Origin: JAGVSR01 sp963708775
Lineage (GTDB): Bacteria; Pseudomonadota; Alphaproteobacteria; Rhizobiales; Hyphomicrobiaceae
Reading direction: 5' to 3'
Length of the DNA: 64,000 nt
NCBI GenBank assembly: GCA_963708775.1
Contig: CAVPTI010000020.1
Span: forward strand, 248,001-312,000
Under the pieces are notes generated by a model. That model searched no databases and had not been told where the DNA came from. It worked only from the letters and a program-made list of their open reading frames with translations. Position 1 is the first letter of the stretch; the number at the start of each line of letters is the position of its first letter. Positions 18,150 to 27,297 of the stretch are shown here, in pieces. The translations under genes were made by a program, and so were the position numbers.

Positions 18150-18228
18150 GGCTGTCTTTCCAGCAGGGGATGACGGCAAGATTAGGCGCGGATGCTCGCT
18201 TGCGAAAGGCGCCTCGACAGGATGTTCC

Positions 18229-19185
18229 ATGCCGATCTTTCCGGCCTCACCGACGACGATCGACCATGCTGCGCGGGTGATCCGCGAGGGCGGTCTCGTC
18301 GCATTTCCGACGGAGACGGTCTATGGGCTGGGCGGGGATGCAACGAACGGCGAGGCCGTCGCGGCCATTTTTGAAGCCAAGGGCCGGCCGAGCTTCAATC
18401 CGCTGATTGTCCATGTGCCGGACTTGGCGGCAGCGCAGCAGCTTGGCGCGTTTTCCCAAGATGCGTGCCGGCTCGCCGGTGCATTCTGGCCCGGACCGCT
18501 GACATTGGTTGTTGAGCGTCGGGCCGGATGTCCCATCGCCGATCTTGCAAGCGCGGGGCTCGACACGCTTGCGTTGCGCGTGCCGGATCACCCGGTTGCG
18601 CAAGGCTTGCTGCGCGCGGCGGGCCGGCCGATCGCGGCACCGTCGGCCAATCGATCCGGACATGTCAGCCCGACGACAGCGCGGCACGTGGACGAGGACC
18701 TCGGGCAGCGGGTTAGCATGATCCTGGATGGCGGGGCGACGGAACATGGCGTGGAGTCGACCGTCGTTGATGCTTCAGGTCGCGAGCTCGTGCTCCTGCG
18801 GCCCGGCGCAATCACCGCCGAGCAGATCGCCGCGACGTTGGGGCATGCTATTCAGCAGGCGGCAGCAGTTTCCGATGCTCCACTTTCGCCGGGTCAACTC
18901 GCAAGTCATTATGCGCCTAAGGCGCGCCTGCGGCTCTATGCGAGCGAGGCGCGGGAAGGGGAAGCATTGTTGGCCTTTGGGCCGGCGGCGCCGTCACGCG
19001 GGTTCGTGATCAATCTCAGTCCGGCGGGCAATCTGCAGGAGGCGGCGGCGAGTCTTTTTGCAGCGCTAAGGGCGTTCGACGCGGCGGGATCGGAGGCGGT
19101 GGCCGTCATGCCAGTTCCGGAGACAGGTTTGGGCGTTGCGATTAACGATCGTTTGCGGCGGGCCGCTGCGCCGCGTCCAGTATAG
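18229..19185 (+). CDS. L-threonylcarbamoyladenylate synthase (Sua5 type)
   Basis: A 318-residue enzyme that makes threonylcarbamoyl-AMP from Thr, bicarbonate and ATP for the t6A tRNA modification. The catalytic YrdC/Sua5 domain is clear: GGLVAFPTETVYGLGGDATN, KGRPSFNPLIVHV, WPGPLTLV, and APSANRSGHVSPTTA. A C-terminal Sua5 domain (SPGQLASHYAPKARL onward) explains the length, longer than TsaC. The ATG at 18229 gives MPIFPASP. The divergent acyl-CoA dehydrogenase starts 80 bases away. Confidence 0.95.
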   Translation: MPIFPASPTTIDHAARVIREGGLVAFPTETVYGLGGDATNGEAVAAIFEAKGRPSFNPLIVHVPDLAAAQQLGAFSQDACRLAGAFWPGPLTLVVERRAGCPIADLASAGLDTLALRVPDHPVAQGLLRAAGRPIAAPSANRSGHVSPTTARHVDEDLGQRVSMILDGGATEHGVESTVVDASGRELVLLRPGAITAEQIAATLGHAIQQAAAVSDAPLSPGQLASHYAPKARLRLYASEAREGEALLAFGPAAPSRGFVINLSPAGNLQEAAASLFAALRAFDAAGSEAVAVMPVPETGLGVAINDRLRRAAAPRPV

Positions 19186-19195
19186 AATGCAACGC

Positions 19196-20629
19196 ATGCC
19201 GAGCCCCTATCTCAAATCACCGACGCCTGCCCTTCTCGACGCTCTGACGCGGGTCGTCGGTGAGGCGCATGCCGTACGCGCAGGAGACGCAGCACAGGCG
19301 AAATACCTGCACGAATGGCGCGACCGGTATGTCGGCGCGTCGCCACTGGTGCTGAGGCCGAAGACGACCGGCGAGGTTGCGCAGATCCTCAAGCTCTGCA
19401 ACGAGGCGCGCGTTGGTGTCGTGCCGCAGTCCGGGAACACGGGGCTTGTCGGCGGTCAGATTCCGCACGAGGACGGATCGGAAATCGTGCTCTCGCTCGA
19501 CCGAATGACGGCGATCCGCAGCGTCGATGCGGATGGCTTTGCGCTGACGGCTGAGGCGGGTGTGACGCTTTTCGCCGTGCAACAGGCGGCGGAAGCGGCG
19601 GGTCTTATGTTCCCGCTGTCGATGGCATCGGAAGGCAGCGCGTGTCTGGGCGGTAATCTGGCGACGAATGCAGGAGGAATCGCAGTTCTAGCGCATGGAA
19701 ACGCGCGGTCTCTGGCGCTCGGTATCGAAGCGGTCTTGGCTGACGGTCGTGTGCTGTCCGGTCTCTCGAGCCTGAAGAAGGACAACACGGGCTACGATCT
19801 GCGCGATCTCTTCATTGGTTCGGAGGGCACGCTCGGCGTCATTACCGCAGGAACGATGCGACTTGTGCCTCAGCCTCGGGATGTGGCAGCAGCGTTCGTT
19901 ACGCTCCCGTCCATGGATGCGCTCGTGCCCTTGTTCCGGCTGGCACAGCAGCACGCAGGGCCGAACCTGACAGCATTCGAATTCATCTCGGCTCGGGCTT
20001 TGAAATTCCTACTGAAGCATGGAACAAGTCCGTCGCCGATCACAGAGAGTTCGGCGCCGTGCTCTGTGCTCATGCAGGTCTCGACAGCTGAAGCCGACCG
20101 TGCTGGGCCACTCATCGAGGCGCTCCTTTCGGAAGCGATGTCGGCTGCACTCGCGAGCGATGTGCGCCTTGCCATATCGGCTACTCAGCGATCAGCTTTT
20201 TGGCGGATGCGCGAGCAGATGTCGGAGGTGCAGAAGTTCGAGGGCGGGTCAATCAAGCACGACGTATCGCTGCCAGTCGCGCGCGTTCCTGAGTTTCTCG
20301 CCAGGGCCGCTGACGTCGTGGAGCGGCTGTGTCCGGGGGCTCGGCCGGTGCCGTTCGGGCATCTCGGCGATGGAAACGTGCATTACAACGTCTCACAACC
20401 GCCCGGCATGGATAAAGCGCGATTTCTGGGCCTCTGGGAGCCCTTGTCGAATGCGGTCCACACACTCGTTGCCGATATGGGCGGTTCTATTTCCGCGGAG
20501 CACGGCATCGGGCGCATGAAGCGTGAGGAGTTGCGGCGCTTGAAAGATCCCGTCGCGCTTGATCTCATGCACGCGATCAAGACGGCCTTCGATCCCAACG
20601 GGATTCTGAACCCCGGAAAGGTTCTTTGA
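19196..20629 (+). CDS. FAD-linked oxidase (GlcD/D-2-hydroxy-acid dehydrogenase family)
   Basis: A 477-residue flavoprotein oxidising D-2-hydroxy acids such as D-lactate or D-2-hydroxyglutarate. The FAD domain shows PQSGNTGLVGGQIP and GSEGTLGVITAGTMRL. The C-terminal domain carries the GHLGDGNVHYNVSQP metal/substrate motif and the SAEHGIGRMKREEL signature near the end. The start may be 19187 or 19196; no good ribosome site separates them. It follows the Sua5 gene by about 10 bases, and the pair may be cotranscribed. I cannot fix the exact substrate. Confidence 0.9.
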   Translation: MPSPYLKSPTPALLDALTRVVGEAHAVRAGDAAQAKYLHEWRDRYVGASPLVLRPKTTGEVAQILKLCNEARVGVVPQSGNTGLVGGQIPHEDGSEIVLSLDRMTAIRSVDADGFALTAEAGVTLFAVQQAAEAAGLMFPLSMASEGSACLGGNLATNAGGIAVLAHGNARSLALGIEAVLADGRVLSGLSSLKKDNTGYDLRDLFIGSEGTLGVITAGTMRLVPQPRDVAAAFVTLPSMDALVPLFRLAQQHAGPNLTAFEFISARALKFLLKHGTSPSPITESSAPCSVLMQVSTAEADRAGPLIEALLSEAMSAALASDVRLAISATQRSAFWRMREQMSEVQKFEGGSIKHDVSLPVARVPEFLARAADVVERLCPGARPVPFGHLGDGNVHYNVSQPPGMDKARFLGLWEPLSNAVHTLVADMGGSISAEHGIGRMKREELRRLKDPVALDLMHAIKTAFDPNGILNPGKVL

Positions 20630-20633
20630 GCGC

Positions 20634-21416
20634 CTACCAGACGCCGCGCATCAATCCTGTAGCGAGATAGCCCCACAGCGTCGGCGGGAAATACTGCTGG
20701 GAGGGCAGATCAACGAGGCGCGGGCTGAGACGATGAGCCTTTGCGTCTTCGATGGCACGCGCGAAGAGCGGTAGCGCGTGGGCGGCTTGCAGGTGCTGGT
20801 AGCTGGCGATTGTATCGTCGCGCGCAAACGTGACACGCGCTTGATAGAGCACGGAGCCGGTGTCGACACCTTCATCGACAAGGTGGATCGTGACGCCGGC
20901 GTTTTCTGCATCGCCTGACGCGAGAGCCCAGTAGCCCGGATGCTGGCCGCGATACTTCGGGTTGATTCCTGCGTGGTAGTTTATGAAGGGCGAGGCGACA
21001 GCATCTAGCGTGGCGCGCTTAAGAATGCGTGTGCCGTACACGGCAACGACGGCAGGCGCGAGTTTGCGCAACAGCGCTCGGCATTGGCAAGAATTCACGC
21101 ACGACACACGATGTACCATCAGAACCTTCGGCGGCGACGGATCGAGTCCGTTCGCCTTGCAGATTTCGATGATGCGCGCGGAGTTCGGCCAGAGCAGCCG
21201 TTGCGCGAGGCCGAAGCCGATCTGACCGAGCGCGGTGAGCCAGCCTTGTAGTCGTGCGCGGCGTCGGATGACCTGGCGCTTTGTTTCTGGAGCTTCTTCG
21301 ATGATGGTGATGGGGCCGAGGCGGGCGGCTAGCCCATTGGCGATGATGTTGGCCAAAGGTCCGCCGGCGGTGAGGAGGACGATGCCACCTTGGCCTGCGC
21401 TTGCGTTCTCACTCAT
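20634..21416 (-). CDS. Formyltransferase family protein
   Basis: A 260-residue protein of the formyl transferase fold (as in PurN, Fmt and ArnA). The conserved Asn-x-His is in INYHAGINPKYRGQHPGYWAL, and GVTIHLVDEGVDTGSVLYQ carries the active-site Asp region. The first 110 residues look like the Rossmann part but are divergent, and VNSCQCRALLRKLAPAVVAVYG precedes the core. It is not a standard Fmt or PurN; the substrate is unknown. It converges on the FAD-linked oxidase, five bases between stops. Confidence 0.8.
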   Translation of the reverse strand: MSENASAGQGGIVLLTAGGPLANIIANGLAARLGPITIIEEAPETKRQVIRRRARLQGWLTALGQIGFGLAQRLLWPNSARIIEICKANGLDPSPPKVLMVHRVSCVNSCQCRALLRKLAPAVVAVYGTRILKRATLDAVASPFINYHAGINPKYRGQHPGYWALASGDAENAGVTIHLVDEGVDTGSVLYQARVTFARDDTIASYQHLQAAHALPLFARAIEDAKAHRLSPRLVDLPSQQYFPPTLWGYLATGLMRGVW

Positions 21417-21500
21417 GGGGGCCTCGCGCCAATTCGATACGGGCGGGCACGTGTCCGGCCCTTCCGATCATCTGGAGCAAGGCATGTGCCGCGTTAACCC

Positions 21501-23207
21501 TTAACGTTTATGCGCGATTTTGACCGCTTTCAGGTCTTCGGCGATGCGTTGTGATTGTGATGGCCAGCTGGCGGCCACCCAGTCGTCGGTGCCGAACAGC
21601 CAGTACCAGAAGCGGTTGCGCCGGTAGTAGCGTTCGATGGTCATGCGGTACATGTTTTCGACGGTGCCGGAGAGGCCATCGACCGAACCGCCGATGCGCT
21701 GCGTTTCGCCTTCGATCAGCGAAACACGCGGACCCAGCGCATCGAACGCGCCCGTAAGATCTGTGGAGGTCACGCGCAGATCATCGCGAATGGCGGCGAG
21801 GCTGTCGCGGGTGTCGTTGCGGGATTGCTCGATGTTGCCGGCGAGCGTGTGCTGATTGGCGTTGAGCTTCACGATGGCGTCGGAGACTTCCGCGAGGTCG
21901 TCGCGGGCGGCGGTGTGACCTTCGGCAATCAGTTGCTCGATGCTGGCGACGCGGGCAGCCAAGGCGCGCATCGTTTCTCCGGCTTCCGACTGGTGCGCCT
22001 CGACAGTGGAGCGGAACTCGGCCATGCGATCGGTAATCGGGAGAACCGAGTTGGCGATCTCGGAGCGGTGCGTGTCGATCGCCTGGGCCAGCTGCCCAAT
22101 TTCGCCGCGCAGCACAGCACCCGTTTCGGCAGCACGCGTGCGCTCGCCGGCGAGCGTGGTTTCGAGACGATCGAGCCGCTCGGAGAGTTCACGTATCGCT
22201 TTCTCATGATCGCGCGAGAGCACCGCTTCCTCGATGATTTCGAGGCGATTTGCGAGCGGTGTGAGATCGTATTTCTCGTGCCCCCGCGCGCGGATGTCGT
22301 TTTCGATGGAGGCAATGGCGAGCGAAAACTGCTCGAAGCCGGCGGTGATGGAGCGCTCGATCGTGGCAATTCGGTCGGCGATGGGACCCATGTCGAGAGG
22401 CGCGGCGCGCAGGTTGGTCACGTCGCGCTGCAGGTCTGCGAGAACGCCGCTGAGGCTCTTGCGATCGTTGCCGAAGTCCGCGCTGATGGCGCGCAACATC
22501 TGCTCCAGTGCATCGAGCCGCGCATTCTGCGCACTCCCTCCGGAGGTGGAGACATCGCTGCGGGGCGGTCGCGGAGTTTCCCGCGGAGGTTGATTGGAAT
22601 TCGAAGAGGGCTCGGACGCGGGGGCGTAGTAGTTGTTGGTGTTGTAGGCGGGGCGGGACGGACGGGGATAAGCGCCGTTGGCGTTTTGAAAGCGTGGATC
22701 GATGCGGACCAGCAGGCCGAGGCCGGGCAGATCGGGCTCGACGTCGAGCATCACATGCAGAAGGTCTTCAACTGTGGCGGGCGCATTGCGGCGCGAGGCG
22801 ATGAGGCTTGCCGCGCGCAGGACATGTTCCAACTCCTCCGAATGGCGCGGGCCGGTTTCGCCCGGGGGCAAGTTTGCCGGCAACTCGCTTGCGATCAGGG
22901 TGGCGCTCTCGCGGCGGAGCGCTGCGACGCGGATGCCACGAATTTCAAGCACTTCGGCGGCGGTGTCGATGCGGGTCAATGCGTGCAGCAAGTGCTCCAG
23001 ACGAACTTCGGAGGCGCGGTGAGCCAAAGCCACATCGTAGGCGTGGTTCATGCAGGCGAGGACAACTTCATCGACCCAAATGGGGCCGGGCATGTAGGCG
23101 CCGCGGGCACGTTCGTAAACGGGCGCTGGCGGGGGGGATGGTTCCGGGGCCGTCGCACTCCAGGTGCGCGGCGTGCGCAAATCCAAGTCTCCGCCTCGAT
23201 ACGCCAT
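21501..23207 (-). CDS. Clp N-domain protein with long coiled coil, no ATPase
   Basis: A 568-residue protein. Residues about 40-160 form a Clp amino-terminal (double ClpN repeat) domain: ACMNHAYDVALAHRASEVR, EHLLHALTRID, EHVLRAASLIASRRN, VEDLLHVMLDVEPDLP. Then comes a Pro/Asn/Ser-rich linker (about 180-230), then about 280 residues of heptad-rich coiled coil. The end has an aromatic patch, YRRNRFWYWLFGTDDW. There is no Walker A or B motif, so it is not a Clp ATPase. The ClpN domain in ClpA/B/C binds adaptors and substrates. A role as an adaptor or scaffold is inference. No trans-membrane segment is certain. Confidence 0.75.
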   Translation of the reverse strand: MAYRGGDLDLRTPRTWSATAPEPSPPPAPVYERARGAYMPGPIWVDEVVLACMNHAYDVALAHRASEVRLEHLLHALTRIDTAAEVLEIRGIRVAALRRESATLIASELPANLPPGETGPRHSEELEHVLRAASLIASRRNAPATVEDLLHVMLDVEPDLPGLGLLVRIDPRFQNANGAYPRPSRPAYNTNNYYAPASEPSSNSNQPPRETPRPPRSDVSTSGGSAQNARLDALEQMLRAISADFGNDRKSLSGVLADLQRDVTNLRAAPLDMGPIADRIATIERSITAGFEQFSLAIASIENDIRARGHEKYDLTPLANRLEIIEEAVLSRDHEKAIRELSERLDRLETTLAGERTRAAETGAVLRGEIGQLAQAIDTHRSEIANSVLPITDRMAEFRSTVEAHQSEAGETMRALAARVASIEQLIAEGHTAARDDLAEVSDAIVKLNANQHTLAGNIEQSRNDTRDSLAAIRDDLRVTSTDLTGAFDALGPRVSLIEGETQRIGGSVDGLSGTVENMYRMTIERYYRRNRFWYWLFGTDDWVAASWPSQSQRIAEDLKAVKIAHKR

Positions 23208-23560
23208 CGTTCGTGTCTCCTCGCCAGGACCCTAAGCGGGCCCGGCGTACTCGGGAATACCTGAAACTGAAATTCGTCGGGTGTGTGCCGAACGGGTGCT
23301 GACGGATGCTGGCGGGTGGTTGCCCGGTTCCCGTGTGCCTCCCCCCAACCGCAGGCAGCATTTAACCGGGGGACAATAGTCCCTTCCGCCGTCCGCTGCG
23401 AGTGGCTGATAGGACTTGATCGGAGGTTTGGTGAATGGGGGACGAGCGTACTTAGTGGCGCTCGGCCCTGGCGGGGACCCGGCCGCTGGGGCGCGGGAGG
23501 GCGGCGCGGCAGGCTCGCTCATGCGCTCAGTCCGCGTTCGGCGCGTGGTGCGCTTCGCGA
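23208..23560. other. Intergenic region
   Basis: About 350 bases between two minus-strand genes. The open frames across it have low-complexity Pro/Arg composition and no homology I recognise. I see no clear terminator or operator. Confidence 0.4.
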
Positions 23561-24235
23561 TTACGCCGCTTCGGGGGGTTGGTGGAGGTCGGGGCCTTCG
23601 TTGCGGGGGTTGTTGAGGCGGGGGTTGACGTCGAGGATTTCGAGGAGGCTCGCGGGCGGGGGCATCAGGAGCGTTTCGGCGAACTTCGCGGTGCCGGTGG
23701 TGCAGTCGAGCCAGACGTCGAAGTGTTCGGGCGCGATGATCACGGGCATGCGGTCGTGGATCGGTTCCATGGTGGCGTTGGCCGAGGTGGTGAGGATCGC
23801 CATGGTTTCGAGTTCGCTGCCGTCAGCGCCGACCCAGTGCTCGGCGAGGCCGGCGAGCGCGAAGAGGCCACCGTCGCGGGGGCGGAAGAGATGCGGGCGC
23901 TTCTGGCCGGGCTTGCCGGTCCATTCGTAGAAGCCGGTGGCGGGTACGAGGCAGCGGCGGTGGCGGAGCGAGCCGCGGAACGAAGGTTTCTCAGATGCCG
24001 TTTCTGAGCGCGCGTTGATGATGGTCGTGAACTCGCGCGGGTCTTTCACCCAGGACGGGATCAGGCCCCAGCGCACGAGATGCTGCTCGCGGTCTCCCGC
24101 GTTGTTGCGGCGGATGATCAGGACGGGCTGTGTGGGAGCGATGTTGTAGCGCGGCGGGAAGTCGAGCGCGTTCTTCGTCCCGAAATAGGCGCGAACGGCT
24201 TCGGGCGGCGAAGTCAGGCTATAACGCGAGCACAT
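23561..24235 (-). CDS. SOS response-associated peptidase (SRAP, YedK/HMCES family)
   Basis: A 224-residue protein that forms a covalent thiazolidine link to abasic sites in single-stranded DNA. The catalytic Cys2 is exposed after removal of Met1 (MCSRYSLT). Also seen: RYNIAPTQPVLIIR, VRWGLIPSW, the TIINARSETA Asn, GFYEWTG with the catalytic Glu, and the HDRMPVIIAP histidine. Length matches the family. No LexA box was identified upstream. Confidence 0.95.
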   Translation of the reverse strand: MCSRYSLTSPPEAVRAYFGTKNALDFPPRYNIAPTQPVLIIRRNNAGDREQHLVRWGLIPSWVKDPREFTTIINARSETASEKPSFRGSLRHRRCLVPATGFYEWTGKPGQKRPHLFRPRDGGLFALAGLAEHWVGADGSELETMAILTTSANATMEPIHDRMPVIIAPEHFDVWLDCTTGTAKFAETLLMPPPASLLEILDVNPRLNNPRNEGPDLHQPPEAA

Positions 24236-24374
24236 GGGGCCTCACGAATTGTTCTGGCACTGGCTGAGGGGCGTGCCGCAGCGGGGGAATCGGTGCTAAG
24301 ACGAGCCGACCGCCACGACCGTGCCGAAAAGCATTTTGATGCTCGCAAGATAATCATCGTCTCCGGAACCGGCA

Positions 24375-24791
24375 ATGCACGCTGACCGCCCTGTTCGTAC
24401 CCGTTCATGCTGCCGCGCAGGCGTTGCTGCGGTTGTGGGCGCGTGGATGGTTATCGCATCGGGTCTTGCAGCGGTTGTTCGTGCGCAAGATGCAAAACCA
24501 TACGACGATCAACTCATGCGGCTTTCTGAAATTCTGGGAGCCGTGCATTATCTGCGAGAATTATGCTCTGCGAACGACGGGCAACTGTGGCGTGATCACA
24601 TGCGCACGTTCATCGATGCCGAGACGGCCAGCGCGCAACGTAAGGCCCGTATCACGCGCAGCTTCAATCAGGGTTACCGAAATTACAGCCGGACCTACAC
24701 AACGTGTACGCCGTCCGCACAAACCGCGATTGATCGGTTCATGACCGAAGCCGTGGAAATTTCAGAAGGACTTGCAGATAAAGCGCCTTAG
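24375..24791 (+). CDS. TIGR02301 family secreted protein
   Basis: A 138-residue protein with an N-terminal export signal (VAAVVGAWMVIASGLAAVVRA) and a helical mature part. PYDDQLMRLSEILGAVHYLREL and FNQGYRNYSRTYTTCTPSAQ match the alphaproteobacterial TIGR02301 family of unknown function. Two mature Cys could form a disulfide. The stop codon abuts the first unit of a REP-like repeat array. The start at 24375 is the first ATG; a later start would cut the signal. Confidence 0.8.
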   Translation: MHADRPVRTRSCCRAGVAAVVGAWMVIASGLAAVVRAQDAKPYDDQLMRLSEILGAVHYLRELCSANDGQLWRDHMRTFIDAETASAQRKARITRSFNQGYRNYSRTYTTCTPSAQTAIDRFMTEAVEISEGLADKAP

Positions 24792-24950
24792 TGATTGCGC
24801 CTTCCGACTCCGCTTACCGCGGAGCCGGCCGGAAGGCGCGTGAGATGATTGCGCCTTCCAACTCCGCTTATCGCCGAGCCGGCCGGAAGGCGCGTGAGAT
24901 GATTGCGCCTTCCGACTCCGCTTACCGCGGAGCTGGCCGCAAATCTCGCA
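24792..24950. repeat. REP-like palindrome array A (three units)
   Basis: Three units at 54-base spacing (left arms at 24797, 24851 and 24905). Each full unit has left arm GCGCCTTCC, a core starting GACTCCGCT and ending GCGGAGCCGGCC, and right arm GGAAGGCGC, so it folds into a long hairpin. Unit 2 has core changes; unit 3 has lost its right arm. Located at the 3' end of the TIGR02301 gene. It shares its core with arrays at 27573-27690 and 47435-47613. Confidence 0.85.
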
Positions 24951-25100
24951 GTATTTCGCAGCGCCATAATTTGCACCGAGTTTACCGTGAATTGCTGCTA
25001 CAGCCCCGCTCGATGACATCGCGTGTTAAGCGCAGAGAATGGAAAACCGCGACGGAGGCTGGGGGCAGTTGCGCTCTCGCGGCAGGGTGGGAGAGGACGC

Positions 25101-25352
25101 ATGAATCCGGAAGCACGTGAACTGGCCGAGAGCGAAGACAAGAGTTTCAAGGCACTGGGCCTGATCCTCGCGGCGTGGGACGAAGGAACTGAGAACGGCG
25201 TCGCCTCCGAACAGATGGCCTATGCCGCGCTATTCGCCGCGCTGACTGATCTCGTCTCGATGTATGGCGAGGACGCTGTCGTCGAACTTGCGCGCGGCCT
25301 CGAGCGCCGGCTGATGCAGGGCGAATTCACGCTCGGCCGAGTGATGCAGTAG
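25101..25352 (+). CDS. Conserved small hypothetical protein
   Basis: An 83-residue acidic, helical protein (SFKALGLILAAWDEG, AYAALFAALTDLVSMYGEDAVVELARGL). No signal peptide, membrane segment or known motif. The ATG at 25101 has GAGAGGA eight bases upstream, which decides the start; the frame is open further upstream but without coding character. It is flanked by a repeat array and the convergent LysE gene. Function unknown. Confidence 0.65.
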   Translation: MNPEARELAESEDKSFKALGLILAAWDEGTENGVASEQMAYAALFAALTDLVSMYGEDAVVELARGLERRLMQGEFTLGRVMQ

Positions 25353-25410
25353 GTTTTTTGATGACCGCGTCCGACACGCCGGTGGCGCGCCAGCCGGACG
25401 CGGAATCCAT

Positions 25411-26082
25411 TTAGTGACCGGGGACGGTGCCGCCCTTCACGACCATTTCGCCGATCAATATCGCTCCGAAAACCATGAGCGCGGCGCCGGCATACTTGTT
25501 GATGAGTTGAAGGCGCGGCCCATCGACCAAATGCCGGAAGCGGCTGATGAGATTGGCGAGGAAGATCCACCACGCGAGGCTGCCTGCCATGATGGCAGCG
25601 ACCATCGTCAGGGCATCGATGGTGCTGTGGACTTCGACAAACGTAGAGACGCCGCCGAAAATAGCGAAGAGGCCCAGCACCGCGCCAGGATTGGTAATCG
25701 TGAGGAAATAGGTCTGTGGGATGTCCCAGACGAAGTCGCGCAGCGATGTCTTATCGGGGTCGATGCGGGCTTCGGTCTCGATGGGCGGGACGGTGAGATA
25801 AAGTTTGATGCCGAAGGCGATGAGGGCCAGGCCGCCGACGACCTGAATTGCAGTGCGGTGATACTCGATGGCGCCGGAGATGGCGCCGACGCCCAGCGCG
25901 GCGAAGAGAGCGATGGTCCCGTCACCCAGAACCGCGCCGATGCCGGCAGCGAGCCCGCCGAAAAACCCACGCTCGATGGCGCGCTGGATGCACAGTACGT
26001 TCACCGGTCCTACCGGCGCGGCGACGAGGACGCCGATAACGAGGCCGACCGGGATGATGAGGGGGTTCGGGATGAAATCCAT
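25411..26082 (-). CDS. LysE/RhtB family exporter
   Basis: A 223-residue inner-membrane transporter that exports amino acids or related small molecules. Six hydrophobic segments can be followed. The first carries GVLVAAPVGPVNVLCIQRAI, matching the LysE PVGPV signature, and the fourth region has the conserved TITNPGAVLGLFAIF. Length is normal. The substrate cannot be told from sequence. No adjacent LysR-type activator is present. Confidence 0.9.
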   Translation of the reverse strand: MDFIPNPLIIPVGLVIGVLVAAPVGPVNVLCIQRAIERGFFGGLAAGIGAVLGDGTIALFAALGVGAISGAIEYHRTAIQVVGGLALIAFGIKLYLTVPPIETEARIDPDKTSLRDFVWDIPQTYFLTITNPGAVLGLFAIFGGVSTFVEVHSTIDALTMVAAIMAGSLAWWIFLANLISRFRHLVDGPRLQLINKYAGAALMVFGAILIGEMVVKGGTVPGH

Positions 26083-26505
26083 TCGGTTTTGCCCGATTGC
26101 TCCTTGTGCTTTTCGTGAGCGCGCAGTGCGTCCGCCGGAACGGCAGCGTCACGACACCCTGGAACGCGGGCAACTGTTGTCCCGCGATAGGTAGAGCGAC
26201 GGGGAACGCTTGTCCATGACGACAGACTGACCCGGAACATACCGTGGCAGCGGGGCTAGACGCCGCGGCCACGGCACGGCGAAGATAGGCAACCACTTCA
26301 GGCGACAGTCAAAAACAGGCCCTCGGCGAGGTGATCATTTCGGCATTGCGGCAAATGGTCAAAAGACGACTGTCCTCCGAGGGTTCCATCGCGGGCTTTA
26401 CTCTGTTAGTGAGCAAAAAGCCGGCTTCATGGAGCGCGGATCAGTTTCGCGCATTAAAGCGGTTTGTTCGCGCTGGACGTGAAGTCCAAGTTGAAGGGTT
26501 GCGTC
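26083..26505. other. Divergent intergenic region
   Basis: About 420 bases between the divergent LysE and L,D-transpeptidase genes. No convincing gene in any frame. It should hold both promoters. A short GGAC-N5-GTCC inverted repeat at 26474-26486 may be chance. Confidence 0.4.
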
Positions 26506-27216
26506 ATGAGAGTTCGTCACATTGCGGCCGTTGTCGGCCTTCTGTTCACCCTATCGTCTCCCGCACTCGCTGATATCCCGGGCGCTTACGGCATGTGGAG
26601 CGATATGCCCCGCTCCAAACCGTCCAGCGGTGGGTTTGGCATGTTCCAATCGAAGAAGCAGAAGCCACAGGCGACACTGGCCGCGTTCGGCCCAGGTATG
26701 ATGGGGCCGCAGGCGCAGCAGTTCAGCGGTCCGCCCAAGGCTCTGATGGAAGGTGGCGGCAGGCCGTCGATTTCAGCCAAGAGCCCGCAGGTCGTTTCAT
26801 ACAGCGGCGGATATGGGGCCGGCTCAGTTGTCGTCGATCATTCGCAGAGAAAGCTTTATTACGTTCTGGGCGGCGGGAAGGCCTATGCCTATCCGGTTGC
26901 CGTCGGCAAGAAGGGCTTCAAGTGGACCGGCGCGCAGACGGTTTCGGGCGTCAAGTCCTGGCCGGATTGGACACCGCCGGAAGAAATGCGTCAGCGCAAG
27001 CCGTACCTTCCGATCAAGATGACGGGCGGCATCAACAATCCGCTCGGTGCTAAGGCCATCTACCTCGGTAATTCGCTGTACCGCATTCACGGCACGAACA
27101 ATTCCAGCTCGATCGGCACGGAAGCATCATCGGGCTGCATCCGTATGCACAACGGCCACGTCGTGCATCTCGCCAAGCTGGTGAAGTCGGGCACGCCGGT
27201 GTACGTGACGAACTAA
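26506..27216 (+). CDS. L,D-transpeptidase (YkuD/ErfK type)
   Basis: A 236-residue exported enzyme that makes 3-3 peptidoglycan cross-links or attaches proteins to peptidoglycan. Signal peptide at residues 1-22 (AAVVGLLFTLSSPALA). A Gly/Met/Pro-rich linker follows, then the YkuD domain: SVVVDHSQRKLYYVLG, then IHGTNNSSSIGTEASSGCIRM, which contains the His and the catalytic Cys of the HxxG-SxGC[IV]R signature. The start is at 26506; the frame extends upstream to 26464 but the signal begins here. A bidirectional terminator follows. Confidence 0.92.
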   Translation: MRVRHIAAVVGLLFTLSSPALADIPGAYGMWSDMPRSKPSSGGFGMFQSKKQKPQATLAAFGPGMMGPQAQQFSGPPKALMEGGGRPSISAKSPQVVSYSGGYGAGSVVVDHSQRKLYYVLGGGKAYAYPVAVGKKGFKWTGAQTVSGVKSWPDWTPPEEMRQRKPYLPIKMTGGINNPLGAKAIYLGNSLYRIHGTNNSSSIGTEASSGCIRMHNGHVVHLAKLVKSGTPVYVTN

Positions 27217-27234
27217 ACGTAATCTTTTGCATTA

Positions 27235-27273
27235 AAAATGAGGCCGCTGGGTTGAATCCCGCGGCCTCATTTT
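27235..27273. terminator. Bidirectional terminator
   Basis: A perfect 13-bp stem AAAATGAGGCCGC/GCGGCCTCATTTT (27235-27247 and 27261-27273) with a 13-nt loop. A's on the left and T's on the right serve both the L,D-transpeptidase (plus) and the small membrane protein gene (minus). Confidence 0.85.
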
Positions 27274-27297
27274 GCGTTTGTTCGTCTGCGGGTGAGT

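Noticed and set aside
21825..23264. A 479-residue plus-strand frame opposite the ClpN/coiled-coil gene
   Set aside because: Antisense shadow; its composition is biased and it has no recognisable domain, unlike the minus-strand protein.
24792..24950. CRISPR-like direct repeats
   Set aside because: The units are nearly contiguous palindromes without variable spacers, and no cas genes are present.
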